Shown here: positions 43,958 to 52,590 of the stretch, piece after piece
How the letters are laid out: every line of letters begins with the position of its first letter
How positions within the stretch are numbered: position 1 is the first letter of the stretch
Assembly: GCA_018265615.1 (NCBI GenBank)
Contig: JABLYX010000018.1
Location: 13,656 to 77,655, forward strand
From: Lentisphaeria bacterium
Lineage (GTDB): Bacteria > Verrucomicrobiota > Lentisphaeria > Victivallales > Victivallaceae
Length of the DNA stretch: 64,000 bases
Reading direction: 5' to 3'
Made by a program: the position numbers and the translations under genes
Notes under the pieces: generated by a model
Told to the model about the DNA's origin: nothing
Database searches by the model: none
Seen by the model: the letters and a program-made list of their open reading frames with translations, nothing else

Positions 43958-44887
43958 GTGGATACTTCGCTTTTGAGGAAACAGCTGTTGGCTGACTGCC
44001 GGCGCCTCCGTGAACCGGCCGGTTACTTCAACGGCATCGTCGGCGGCCGGCAGGATGCGCCGGACAACATTCTTCTGCTGCATCGCTGCCCGGAGATGCG
44101 GATCAGCCGCGCTCACGATGCGGACAAACTCTATCACCGGCGGTACGTGCTGACGCTGAATATGAAAGCGGAGGGGCTGGTCTGTGTGAATGAGAAGTCG
44201 TTTCCGCTGCCGGAGGAGTATGCGGCGCTGACCTATCCTTATCAGTCACACTGCTATGTCGTGGACCAGAATCTGTTCGACTGGCTGATCGTGACGTTCG
44301 AATCGTCCGCGCCGCCGCCGCCCGGGCTCATGTACCGCAGCACCCGGCTGAACGGCTCGTGCTGGGGGCTCGCGCTGCGGATCTGCGAGCTTTACCGGGA
44401 AGTGTTTGCGGAGTTCTCCGCATCCGGCGCGGAGCTTCTGCAAGGGCTGCTGCAGGGTCTGCTGCTGGAGCTGCTGCATGCCCGGGATTTCGTCGACGCG
44501 GAGAACCGGCCGCAGGAGGAGGGGAACGGCCGTGTCCACCTCTTCGAGCAGTTGAACGGGTATATCTTCAAGCATCTTTCGGAGCCGGAGCTTTCGCTGG
44601 AGGAGCTTGCCGCGCGGCATTTCATTTCGCCCGCGCTCCTGCACCTTGTCTTCCGGCAGATGGCGGGATGCACGCCCGGAAAATACATCCGCGACATCCG
44701 GATCAAGCAGGCGCAGAAGCTGCTCGATCAGCGCGAGGTCCAGATTGCCGAGATCGCGGAGCGGACCGGCTTTTCCTCTCCCGCCGTTTTCAGCCGCTGC
44801 TTCCGCCGCGTAATCGGTCTTTCGCCCAGCGAATATGCCGCGCGGTCATTCCCGGGGAGCCGCACCGGCGCCGGTGTGCCGGAATGA
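43958..44887 (+). CDS. AraC-family transcriptional regulator
   Basis: 309 residues from GTG 43958, chosen because AAAGGAG lies 8 bases before it; the longer upstream frame has no homologous content. The N-terminal ~200 residues form a sensor domain without a strong cupin pattern. The C-terminal double helix-turn-helix is LSLEELAARHFISPALLHLVF, then VQIAEIAERTGFSSPAVFSRC and GLSPSEYAA. It is divergent from the aldolase gene, its likely target. TATAAT at 43843-43848 may be its -10. The last 42 bases overlap the convergent gtrA gene. Confidence 0.82.
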   Translation: MDTSLLRKQLLADCRRLREPAGYFNGIVGGRQDAPDNILLLHRCPEMRISRAHDADKLYHRRYVLTLNMKAEGLVCVNEKSFPLPEEYAALTYPYQSHCYVVDQNLFDWLIVTFESSAPPPPGLMYRSTRLNGSCWGLALRICELYREVFAEFSASGAELLQGLLQGLLLELLHARDFVDAENRPQEEGNGRVHLFEQLNGYIFKHLSEPELSLEELAARHFISPALLHLVFRQMAGCTPGKYIRDIRIKQAQKLLDQREVQIAEIAERTGFSSPAVFSRCFRRVIGLSPSEYAARSFPGSRTGAGVPE

Positions 44888-45280
44888 GAAGAAACGGTGC
44901 CCGAGATAGCTCCACGTTACGCCGAACGCCGTCAGCAGGATATTGGCCCGGACCGGGTTCATCCTGAACAGCTCCACCAGCAGGACCAGCAGGGCCATAC
45001 CGAGCAGCGTAGAGCTGCCGTATACGGTCCAGCATCTGAGATATTCGCGCAGATAATTCCCGCGTGTCCGGAAAACGATCCACTTGTAGCAGAAAAACGC
45101 ATTGGTGACGGCGATAATGTTGACCGGAATTGCAATCAGCAGATAATTGCGGGGAGTTCCCCACAGCTGGTAGAGGCCCGTGAACAATCCCACGCCGAAC
45201 AACGTGTTCCAGCCACCGACGAGAAGGTAGCGGATGATTCGCCGCAGCTCCGGTTTTCTGTGTAGCTGGAAAAGGTTCAT
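44846..45280 (-). CDS. GtrA-family membrane protein
   Basis: 144 residues with four membrane helices. IIRYLLVGGWNTLFGVGLF is the GtrA entry motif, and NAFFCYKWIVFRTRG with YLGHRFFSFRH are the family's helix-flanking basic segments. GtrA-like proteins help move lipid-linked sugars across the membrane for surface glycan decoration. It sits next to a GT2 gene on the opposite strand and an FkbM methyltransferase. Its 3' end overlaps the AraC gene by 42 bases. Confidence 0.85.
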   Translation of the reverse strand: MNLFQLHRKPELRRIIRYLLVGGWNTLFGVGLFTGLYQLWGTPRNYLLIAIPVNIIAVTNAFFCYKWIVFRTRGNYLREYLRCWTVYGSSTLLGMALLVLLVELFRMNPVRANILLTAFGVTWSYLGHRFFSFRHTGAGAAPRE

Positions 45281-45388
45281 TATGTACGTTGTTCCTGTCG
45301 ATTTGAGGATAATATATACCGAGAATTGATTTTTTTTCGTTTTTTTGGAGGAAGAATGAGAAAAAACATGAAAAAAACGGAAAAAGGC

Positions 45389-45417
45389 TTGTCAAAATTC
45401 ACACGATGGAACATAAT
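45389..45417 (+). promoter_or_regulatory. Promoter of the GT2 gene
   Basis: TTGTCA (45389-45394), 17 bases, CATAAT (45412-45417), in an AT-rich leader. Confidence 0.55.
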
Positions 45418-45466
45418 ATTAATCTTGTTGAAGTGGGTCTCCGCGAAAACAGGAAGTGCAGATGCA

Positions 45467-46594
45467 ATGATCAGAATCTCCGTCATTGTCCCCGTCTACA
45501 ATGTCGAAAAGTACCTCCCCCAATGCCTGGACTCATTGGCCGCGCAAACTCTTCCCGAGATGGAGTTTATCCTCGTTAATGACGGCTGCACGGATGGATC
45601 CGGGACAATCCTGCGCGAGTATGCCGCCCGGCATGACCGCTTCCGTCTGGTGGAGCAGGAGAACCGAGGCTGCGCCGGGGCCCGCAACGCTGCATTTCCG
45701 CTGGCCCGCGGGGAGTATATCGGTTTTGTGGACAGCGACGACTGGGTCAGGCCGGATATGTTCCGCCGCCTCTGGGAGCTTGCCGCTTCGAATGACGCCG
45801 ATGTTGCGGAGTGCTCGTTTACGTATTACTATGAACGGGACGGTATTTACGTTCAGAATGACATTACCGCGTTGGCTGCCCTGCTGAAAAAAAGCGGAGG
45901 TACGATCAGGGGGGCGGAGGGAATATTGTTCGATACTCCCGCCTCATGGAACCGGATCTACCGCCGGGAAATGCTGGAGAGATATAACCTCAGGTTCGTT
46001 GAGCAGATGAGGACAGGGGAGGATATCTGCCTGGCTCTGGGCTCTCTCTCCGTTGCCCGCAGGATTGTCGCAACCCCGGAGTCATTCTACTTTTACCGCT
46101 TTCAGCGTCCCGGGCAGCAGACCTCTTTTGGAGATGAGCGTCTTTTCTCCTTTTTCACGCTTTTTGATTTCTACGGCGACTTTATCCGGAAGCACAATCT
46201 GGAATACCTTGAGCCGTGGATCCTGCATTTGCGTCTGAGCCGGTACTGTTATGGTTATGAGAACGTCGTTCCTGCTTTGCGGGAAGCATATTTCGCAGCG
46301 ATGAAGGAACAGCTTCTCGCCGCAGGGATCAGTGCCGGTTCCAGAATCGCCCGCGGGCCGATTGCGTACGGCGGGGCCAGGAACCGCATCCGTTATGCCC
46401 TGCTTGCCGTATTGCACCCGATCTGCCTGAGGGCTGTCATGGCCGGCAACCGGAAGCAATTTGAGCTGATTATCTCATTGCGCCTGTTTCTGCTGGATTT
46501 GCCGCGCCGGATTATGAAGTCGGCAACCTTCTTCCGGAGAAAAAGTGCCGGGAAAGGCGTATTGCCCCTTGCCGGCACGGCACCGGGAAACTGA
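45467..46594 (+). CDS. Glycosyltransferase family 2
   Basis: 375 residues. GT-A fold with ISVIVPVYNVEKYLPQCLDS at the N-terminus, FILVNDGCTDGSG, NRGCAGARNAAF, and the metal-binding DxD in GFVDSDDWVRPDM. It transfers a sugar from a nucleotide donor, probably to a surface glycan. ATG 45467 is chosen because it begins the GT-A core and follows AGGAAG. The ~140-base leader 45326-45466 is AT-rich and has no gene. Base composition is less GC-rich than the flanks. Confidence 0.88.
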   Translation: MIRISVIVPVYNVEKYLPQCLDSLAAQTLPEMEFILVNDGCTDGSGTILREYAARHDRFRLVEQENRGCAGARNAAFPLARGEYIGFVDSDDWVRPDMFRRLWELAASNDADVAECSFTYYYERDGIYVQNDITALAALLKKSGGTIRGAEGILFDTPASWNRIYRREMLERYNLRFVEQMRTGEDICLALGSLSVARRIVATPESFYFYRFQRPGQQTSFGDERLFSFFTLFDFYGDFIRKHNLEYLEPWILHLRLSRYCYGYENVVPALREAYFAAMKEQLLAAGISAGSRIARGPIAYGGARNRIRYALLAVLHPICLRAVMAGNRKQFELIISLRLFLLDLPRRIMKSATFFRRKSAGKGVLPLAGTAPGN

Positions 46595-46600
46595 CGCTTC

Positions 46601-47611
46601 TTATGATTCCCCGGCCAGCTCCTGCGGGTAGGCGAATAACGCAATTTCCATGCAGGTGGAATCGGAGAGGCGCAGAAGTTCAAACCGATAGTTCAGGTTC
46701 AACGATTCGATCTGCGGTTTTATTCTGAAGAATTCATCGGGAGAGTGATAGATCGCCAGGGAGAGGACAGGACGGTCGCGGCGCAGCAGACCGGTCATCC
46801 CCTCCAGCATCTCCAGGCCGGCGCCTTCGACATCCGCCTTGATGAAGCCGACCGCGGGCTTGTCTGCCGCGAACGAGTCCAGGGTTATGATCTCGGCCAG
46901 GCTGTCCCCTGCAAACTGCGTCGAGGTGCTGCTCCGGTTGCCGTCGGAAAATGCAATCGTTTTGTTTTCCGCCCCGACTCCGCATGAAATCAGTTTCACT
47001 CTGTCTTCCCCGATATGATTTTTCTCCATGACTTCCGAGAAGATTCTTGTATTGCTTCTGGAGATGTCAAAGGAGTATATCCGGCCGGGGTCGTATTCCA
47101 GCAGGGCCAGCGCAGAATCGCCCGCATAGGCGCCGCAATCCAGAAAGAGCTTGTTTTTTATGTACGCTTTTATTTTCTCATTCCTGCCGCTCAGTCCGTG
47201 ATGGAACAGGAATGCTTCCGGGGTGACGCATTTTTTCGGGATATGATGTTTCCGGGCCAGCAGCGACCGGCCGTGCCTTGCAAATTCATCATACAGCTTT
47301 CTCCGTTCCGGGGTATCGTCCCGCAGGTGAAATATGAATTCGTCGTGATGGAACAGCAGGATTGTTTCGAATGCCGCCTCCGCGACGGAAATGCTCCGGG
47401 AGTCGAGCCCCCTGGTCAGCACGGGCCATTTCTCAAGCAGTTCTCCGATCCGCAGGTCTGCGAACGAGTCCGGGACAAACCTGTCGGCGGCGGCGGTGAA
47501 GGGGGTCTTGATCAGAAAGCGTTTCTCATGGCATCCCTCGATGAACCACCGGATGAGCCTGAGTTTATACAGAACTCCTTCGTTTCCGTTCCAGATATTG
47601 CGGATGTTCAT
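46601..47611 (-). CDS. FkbM-family SAM-dependent methyltransferase
   Basis: 336 residues. The C-terminal ~190 residues carry the FkbM methyltransferase core: LFLDCGAYAGDSALALLEY (SAM motif I), IYSFDISRSNTRIF, and FIKADVEGAGLEMLEGM. The N-terminal ~140 residues are a family-typical helical part with no clear motif. It probably O-methylates a sugar in a surface polymer. It is convergent with the GT2 gene, only 6 bases apart. Confidence 0.85.
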   Translation of the reverse strand: MNIRNIWNGNEGVLYKLRLIRWFIEGCHEKRFLIKTPFTAAADRFVPDSFADLRIGELLEKWPVLTRGLDSRSISVAEAAFETILLFHHDEFIFHLRDDTPERRKLYDEFARHGRSLLARKHHIPKKCVTPEAFLFHHGLSGRNEKIKAYIKNKLFLDCGAYAGDSALALLEYDPGRIYSFDISRSNTRIFSEVMEKNHIGEDRVKLISCGVGAENKTIAFSDGNRSSTSTQFAGDSLAEIITLDSFAADKPAVGFIKADVEGAGLEMLEGMTGLLRRDRPVLSLAIYHSPDEFFRIKPQIESLNLNYRFELLRLSDSTCMEIALFAYPQELAGES

Positions 47612-47678
47612 AATGAAACCTTCTGTTGATCATTCAGGGAACCTGCCGGGAAATGGTGCACCTCAGGAAACCAGTGAC

Positions 47679-47707
47679 AATATAACGGCATCCGGCGGAT
47701 TGTTCAA
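47679..47707 (-). promoter_or_regulatory. Promoter of the FkbM methyltransferase gene
   Basis: Minus strand: TTGAAC (47707-47702), 17 bases, TATATT (47684-47679). It gives a ~60-base leader. Confidence 0.6.
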
Positions 47708-47766
47708 ACGGTATTTGCACTGTACGCCACTGGAAATTCTGATTTCCGGCTGCCGGTATTTCCGTT

Positions 47767-48669
47767 CTATTTGCCGAGGCCGATGATGACAAGCCCGAGA
47801 ATCACGAGCGCGATTCCGGCGAGGCGCGGTTTGCCGGGTTTTTCGTGCAGCAGGAAGATTCCGGCAAGCACGCCGAGCGGCAGGCTCATCTGCCGGAACG
47901 CCTGGATGTAGCTGACGTTGCTGACCCGGGCCATTGCGAGCAGGATCAGGATGTAGGCGCTCGAAGAGAAGATGCCCGAGATGACCGGTATTTTCGTCTT
48001 CAGGAACAGTTTGCTGAATTCAGCGCGTTCCGCCGGAGTGACGGCGACGGCGGCGAGCAGGAGCGCCGCCAGCCCCGCTTCGATCAGGAAGAGGTAGGCG
48101 ATGGAGCAGGAGAGCCCCGGATTTTCAACGGCAGAGCGCACCTGCCGGATTGCGATGCTGTCGAGGATCGTGTAGCCGGTCGTTCCGGCCGCCGCAATCG
48201 CGATGAATTTCAGAGCTCCCGAACGGTAGCTCGCCAACCGGAACTGATTCCAGCGCATCAGCGGCATCAGGACGCAGCCGGCGCTCAGGATCACCATCCC
48301 TGCCAGCGCCGTCGGTCCCGGGGGCGTCCCGAGCCCGAACAGCAGGGTAAGCAGTGCGGTCATCATGACCGGCAGCGCCCGGGTGAGCGGATAGACGAGG
48401 CAGATATCGTCCTTCCGGTATGCGTGTGCGAGCCCGTAGACGTAGAGGTATTCAAAGCACAGGCTGCCGATCCAGACCGGCCAGAACGTACCCGGCAGCT
48501 TCGCGAGGCGGAGGTCGGAAAGCAGGAAACCCGGCAGCCACAGCAGCGCCGCGGTCGAGCTGGTCAGACTGTAGAACGCCAGTGACGGGATCTGCCTTTT
48601 GCTGAGAAAGTTCCAGCCGGCGTGCAGGAAGACCGATACAAGAACGAGGAGGAATGCGGAGAGTGTCAT
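47767..48669 (-). CDS. EamA/DMT-family transporter
   Basis: 300 residues with ten membrane helices in two EamA-like halves (about 1-140 and 150-300). Typical pieces are FLHAGWNFLSKR in helix 1, VYPLTRALPVMMTALLTLLF, and LGVLAGIFLLHEKPGKPRLAG in the second half. DMT carriers export or import amino acids, sugars or metabolites; the substrate is not readable. It is divergent from a TrmB-type sugar-sensing regulator, with overlapping promoters. Confidence 0.82.
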   Translation of the reverse strand: MTLSAFLLVLVSVFLHAGWNFLSKRQIPSLAFYSLTSSTAALLWLPGFLLSDLRLAKLPGTFWPVWIGSLCFEYLYVYGLAHAYRKDDICLVYPLTRALPVMMTALLTLLFGLGTPPGPTALAGMVILSAGCVLMPLMRWNQFRLASYRSGALKFIAIAAAGTTGYTILDSIAIRQVRSAVENPGLSCSIAYLFLIEAGLAALLLAAVAVTPAERAEFSKLFLKTKIPVISGIFSSSAYILILLAMARVSNVSYIQAFRQMSLPLGVLAGIFLLHEKPGKPRLAGIALVILGLVIIGLGK

Positions 48670-48766
48670 CGGGACACCTCCGGCCGGACGCAGGCGGTTG
48701 TTTCCGGGCTTCGGGCGGACGTTTTCATCTTGCTGGCTTTCTGCATGAAGGTTTTGTGATTGATGT

Positions 48767-48778
48767 CGATTGAAATCG
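48767..48778. promoter_or_regulatory. Operator candidate 1 (palindrome)
   Basis: CGATT-GA-AATCG, a 12-base near-perfect palindrome. It contains the -35 (TTGAAA) of the regulator promoter. Confidence 0.55.
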
Positions 48779-48798
48779 AATCATACAGATAGTATATT
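48770..48798 (+). promoter_or_regulatory. Promoter of the TrmB-type regulator
   Basis: TTGAAA (48770-48775), 17 bases, TATATT (48793-48798). It shares its -10 region with the opposing transporter promoter. Confidence 0.6.
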
Positions 48799-48819
48799 GT
48801 GCATCGATGCTGATTGCAA
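48791..48819 (-). promoter_or_regulatory. Promoter of the EamA transporter
   Basis: Minus strand: TTGCAA (48819-48814), 17 bases, TATACT (48796-48791). Confidence 0.65.
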
Positions 48820-48822
48820 TCG
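48811..48822. promoter_or_regulatory. Operator candidate 2 (palindrome)
   Basis: TGATTGCAATCG contains the perfect palindrome GATTGCAATC (48812-48821). It covers the -35 (TTGCAA) of the transporter promoter, 44 bases centre to centre from operator 1. Confidence 0.55.
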
Positions 48823-48879
48823 GATTTTCTTAAATAAAAGATGTCGGTTTATTACGACATGATGCAGGGGACGAGCGGA

Positions 48880-49623
48880 ATGAACATCATCGACCAGCTT
48901 GAAAGCTTGGGACTGAACGGCAGGCAGGCGAAGGTCTATCTGGCGCTGCTGCAGCTCGGGAGCGCCAGTGCCATTGAAATTGCGAAGACGACGCGCTTCA
49001 AGCATCCGACGGTTTATGATGTGCTTGATGTTCTGAAGGAGCGCCGGCTGGTTTCGGAGACGTTCGAAGGCGGGCGGAAGCTGTTTTCCGCCGAGAACCC
49101 GAATCAGCTGCGGTTGGCGGAGGAGGAGCGCCGGCGGACGCTCGAGGATCTGCTGCCGGACCTTCAGGCGCTGTACAGCGGCGGCAGCTGCCGGCCGCGG
49201 GTGCGGGTCTACCTCGGTCCGGAGGGCATGGAGGCGGTCGACGACGAGCTGCTCTCTGTCCGGAGCGGCGAGTATTTCTATTTCGGCGGCGTCCGGGAGA
49301 TGATCCAGAATTCGAGCGAGGAGCACTTGAGCGATTACTACCGCAAGCGGCTCAGCCGCGGCATCTGGTCGAATGCGATCCGTATCCGCGGCAGGGAGGA
49401 TGACCTTGAATATATGCAGAACGGCGATCAGCACCTGCGCCGGGTCCGCTACCTGCCCAAGCCGATTTTCGAAAATACGGCAGGGCTTTACCTGTACGAC
49501 GACCGGGTCGCCGTCATTTCGGCCCTGAAAGAGAATTATGCGATGATCATCGAGAGCGGCGAGCTGTCGCTCCTTCTGAAGACGATCTGGAACTGCATGT
49601 GGGAGATCGCCGTGGAGCCGTGA
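48880..49623 (+). CDS. TrmB-family (sugar-sensing) transcriptional regulator
   Basis: 247 residues. The N-terminal winged helix is LESLGLNGRQAKVYLALLQL, then ASAIEIAKTTRFKHPTVYDV. A coiled linker (AEEERRRTLEDLLPDL) and a PLD-like effector domain follow (VRVYLGPEGMEAVDDELLSV to the end). ATG 48880 is preferred because AGGGGA is well spaced and it begins the domain; ATG 48841 adds 13 residues with a weak ribosome site. It probably controls itself and the divergent EamA transporter. Not to be confused with the trmB methyltransferase at 26262. Confidence 0.82.
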   Translation: MNIIDQLESLGLNGRQAKVYLALLQLGSASAIEIAKTTRFKHPTVYDVLDVLKERRLVSETFEGGRKLFSAENPNQLRLAEEERRRTLEDLLPDLQALYSGGSCRPRVRVYLGPEGMEAVDDELLSVRSGEYFYFGGVREMIQNSSEEHLSDYYRKRLSRGIWSNAIRIRGREDDLEYMQNGDQHLRRVRYLPKPIFENTAGLYLYDDRVAVISALKENYAMIIESGELSLLLKTIWNCMWEIAVEP

Positions 49624-49631
49624 CGGGGATG

Positions 49632-49670
49632 AAAAAAGCCGCGCCGCGCTTTGGCGGCGCGACGCGGTTT
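49632..49670 (-). terminator. Rho-independent terminator, probably bidirectional
   Basis: Arms 49639-49649 and 49657-49667 pair at 10 of 11 positions around a 7-base loop. A six-A run on the left becomes a U tract for the minus-strand esterase transcript. A short T run on the right gives weaker termination for the regulator gene. Confidence 0.8.
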
Positions 49671-49683
49671 GAAGGCGATGCCG

Positions 49684-51621
49684 TTATTTGCTCTCCTGCA
49701 CGATGATCTGTGGTTTCTTCGGGACGAAGCCGTGCGTCGAACCCTGGAACCACTTGATCTTTTTCGGTGATTTGATCGCATTGTAGAGCACCGCCACGCC
49801 CGAGGGCGGACAGGTGTAGTCGCCGAGTCCGGCGCGCGTGATTTCCACCGGGCACTTGATCCGCTTCGCATGGTTGACCGTATCGTAGTAGCCGAGCGCC
49901 TCGACGTATTGCGGATACCAGCCGCGGAGACGGCCCAACGAGGAACCGTTCAGATCGCAGCACCACGGAATGCCTGGCAGGGCCCTGGTCACGTCGGGAT
50001 CGAGGCCCGCGGCCCAGACTGTCTGGAGTCCGCCCTGGCTGCCGCCGGAGACCGTCAGGTCTTTGCCGTTCCACTGCGGCAGCTGCTTCAGGAATTCAAG
50101 CGAACGCATGACGCGCAGAGCCATCCCGTTGAAGTACGCGGTTTCGGGGTCGGCGTTCTGCTTCGGGTCGAACGCATAGCCCTGCCCGTTCGATTTGATC
50201 TCGGTTGCGAATTTCTCATAGTAGGAGTTCGGCTGGTTCAGCAGGAAGCCGTGAGCGTTGATGCTGAGGTTGATCCGGTCCTTCGGGCCATCCTTCGGAG
50301 GACGCTGTGCGCCGACGCCGTAACCGAAATAGTTGGCTTGCGCCGGCAGCGATTTCTCCTTGGCTCCGGCGGGGATCGTGAGGTATCCGGTCACCGGGCG
50401 CGGGCCGGCGCAGTCGATCGTGACCGCGTAGATGTCGACCGCCGGCGTGGATTCCGGCTGCTTCTTCATTTCATATTTCAGCGGAACTTCCGCGAGGCGC
50501 GCCTTCTGCTTCTGCCAGAACGCATCGAAATCCTTCGGCTCCTCGGCTCCGGCGGTCAGGTTTTCGGGCTGCACGCCGGCTCCGCCTTCGAATGCGACGT
50601 CCGCCTGCTTGTTCCATATATTCTTGGTCCGGAGCACCTTGCCGTTCTTGTCCGTGAGCTTGGCGATGATGCGGACGAAGCCGGGCTTGTCGAGCGAGGT
50701 TTTGATGACGAGCGGCTCGCCGGTCACTTTCATCCTGCCGCCGTCTTTTTGGCCGTCATCGCCGCTGCGGGACCAGTTGAGGTAGTAATCCGCAGTGGGC
50801 TTCTGGCCGCCGAGGTCGGCGGTGACGGTGAAGGTCATGGTTTCTCCGGGCGCGTAGCTCAGCGGATCCTTATCGGTCACGCCGATGACCTGCACCTTGT
50901 CCGGATTCAGGGTCACGACTTCCGAAACCTTCAGATTCTCGTATTTGCCGACGATGTAGAGCTCGGCAGCCTTGTAATTCCTGCCGGAGCTCGTGAAGGT
51001 CCAGTCCGGATTCCCCTTCGGGCTGTTGCCGATGCCCAGGTCGCAATTCTGATCCGCCGTCAGTTTATTGAAAGCGAAGACGGTCTGCTTCTCCTGAAAA
51101 TTGTGGACCTGCATCGAGCCGTAGCTGTCGCGTCCCGTGGGCGAGTCTCCGAAATCGAACGTTTTGTCGCTCGCGCCGGGGATCTTTTTTCCGTTGCCGG
51201 GACCGTAGTTGCAGCCCCAGAATTCGACGTTGCCTTTTTCGAACGTTCCGGTTTTCACGCTTTCGACATTGCTTGCGACTTCGAGGTTCGTCACGTAAGT
51301 CTGGAAGACAGGGGAACCGGGAGACGGAACCGCGACCTTGGCGGCCGTGTCCGCGAAGGGATCCATGGCGGTGAAAACCCACTGCATTTTGCCGTCCCTG
51401 CCGGTGAGTTTCAGCAGATAACCGACCCGTTTGAGGTCGCCTGAAAGCATTTCGGTGCGGTCGTCCTGATACCCCCGGGAAGCCCAGCTGGTCGGGTTGA
51501 GTTTGGCGATGAGTTCATACCCTTTCGCTTCCGGAACCAGCTCCAGAAGCTCCGGCACTTCGGCGCGGAGCGTGAAGCTTCCGAGCATTGCGAGTGCGGC
51601 CATACCATAAGACAGTTTCAT
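49684..51621 (-). CDS. Secreted CE7 esterase with long N-terminal beta domains
   Basis: 645 residues with a signal peptide (MKLSYGMAALAMLGSFTLRA). Residues ~20-235 form an unassigned beta-rich region (YVTNLEVASNVES, TWTFTSSG-like segments). An Ig-like domain (about 245-335) precedes the CE7 hydrolase, with DFDAFWQKQKA, nucleophile Ser in VSGGSQGGLQT, Asp in AGLGDYTCPPSG and His in GSTHGFVPKK. It should de-acetylate plant or host glycans. AGGAGGG lies 5 bases before ATG 51621. It differs from the CE7 enzyme at 37621 by ~200 extra N-terminal residues. Confidence 0.83.
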   Translation of the reverse strand: MKLSYGMAALAMLGSFTLRAEVPELLELVPEAKGYELIAKLNPTSWASRGYQDDRTEMLSGDLKRVGYLLKLTGRDGKMQWVFTAMDPFADTAAKVAVPSPGSPVFQTYVTNLEVASNVESVKTGTFEKGNVEFWGCNYGPGNGKKIPGASDKTFDFGDSPTGRDSYGSMQVHNFQEKQTVFAFNKLTADQNCDLGIGNSPKGNPDWTFTSSGRNYKAAELYIVGKYENLKVSEVVTLNPDKVQVIGVTDKDPLSYAPGETMTFTVTADLGGQKPTADYYLNWSRSGDDGQKDGGRMKVTGEPLVIKTSLDKPGFVRIIAKLTDKNGKVLRTKNIWNKQADVAFEGGAGVQPENLTAGAEEPKDFDAFWQKQKARLAEVPLKYEMKKQPESTPAVDIYAVTIDCAGPRPVTGYLTIPAGAKEKSLPAQANYFGYGVGAQRPPKDGPKDRINLSINAHGFLLNQPNSYYEKFATEIKSNGQGYAFDPKQNADPETAYFNGMALRVMRSLEFLKQLPQWNGKDLTVSGGSQGGLQTVWAAGLDPDVTRALPGIPWCCDLNGSSLGRLRGWYPQYVEALGYYDTVNHAKRIKCPVEITRAGLGDYTCPPSGVAVLYNAIKSPKKIKWFQGSTHGFVPKKPQIIVQESK

Positions 51622-51645
51622 AGAATCCCTCCTGGTTGATTTATA

Positions 51646-51674
51646 ATTATACTCCTGATCCGGTGCGAATGCAA
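51646..51674 (-). promoter_or_regulatory. Promoter of the long CE7 gene
   Basis: Minus strand: TTGCAT (51674-51669), 17 bases, TATAAT (51651-51646). The strongest promoter match in the window. Confidence 0.75.
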
Positions 51675-51686
51675 GGAGTGGAGGGA

Positions 51687-52577
51687 TTATTTTGCCAGTG
51701 AATAGAGCGACATGGCCGCAAGCATGAGGATCGCCATGACAATGCGGCGGAGCCACGCTTTCGCCTCGACCCGCGGTTCGAGGCTGTCGAGCCCGGCTTT
51801 CAGCAGCGCGACGCCGAGCAGCACGGAAATGAGGCCGCGGCTCGCCTGGATGATGTTGCCGAACAGCACACCGACAGCTCCGAACGACGCGAAAAGGAAG
51901 ATCATTGCAAGGTACCACGAAACCGCATATGGAATCGCGTCGACGAGGCATTGCCGGCTGTGTTTCATCCTGAAAAGCGCGAGGCTCGATACGCAGCCGA
52001 GCGCGGTGAACGCGATTCCGGTGACGGCGATCGAATTCAGGAACAGCCGGTCGCCGGGCATGAGGAGGATCATCTTCGTTTCGACCAGGTCCGCCGTGGC
52101 ATAGGCGAGCAGCGTCAGCAGCAGGAACAGGCACCCCCGGCGGTTCAGCGGACCTCCGGTGAAGTTCATGCCGACCGCGGCGACGGCCGAGAGTGCGACG
52201 GCAAGGTACTGGAGCCCGTGCAGCGGCTGGTGCAGCAGCGTAATGCTGACGGCCGCGAGCACGATGATCTTGAGCCCGAGCAGCGAACTCAGCCGCGAGG
52301 CTTCGATTTCACGCAGCGCCCGGAAAAAGCAGAAGTATCCGATATTGCTTGCGGCGACGAAAGTTGCGAGCAGTGCGCCGAACTGCCCGGTCAGGGGAAA
52401 GCGGACGAATGGCAGCGTTGCGGTGAGCGTGGCGATTCCGAAGAGGCACATGACCGCCTGGGAATAGACCACCAGCAGGCCGGGATCATGGTGCTTCAGC
52501 ACAAAGCGGCGGGAAAACACATATGACGTCGATTGCAGGAGCGCGCTGAAAAAACCGGCAAGGATTCCGAAAACCAT
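51687..52577 (-). CDS. DMT-superfamily (EamA-like) transporter
   Basis: 296 residues with ten membrane helices. VFGILAGFFSALLQSTSYVF forms helix 1, with FRALREIEASRLSSLLGLK between helices 3 and 4. The second half starts RRGCLFLLLTLLAYATADLV. EamA halves are recognisable but more diverged than in the transporter at 47767. ATG 52577 follows GGAGAG at good spacing; the longer frame to 52613 covers the promoter palindrome. Substrate unknown. Confidence 0.75.
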   Translation of the reverse strand: MVFGILAGFFSALLQSTSYVFSRRFVLKHHDPGLLVVYSQAVMCLFGIATLTATLPFVRFPLTGQFGALLATFVAASNIGYFCFFRALREIEASRLSSLLGLKIIVLAAVSITLLHQPLHGLQYLAVALSAVAAVGMNFTGGPLNRRGCLFLLLTLLAYATADLVETKMILLMPGDRLFLNSIAVTGIAFTALGCVSSLALFRMKHSRQCLVDAIPYAVSWYLAMIFLFASFGAVGVLFGNIIQASRGLISVLLGVALLKAGLDSLEPRVEAKAWLRRIVMAILMLAAMSLYSLAK

Positions 52578-52590
52578 GATGACTCTCCAG

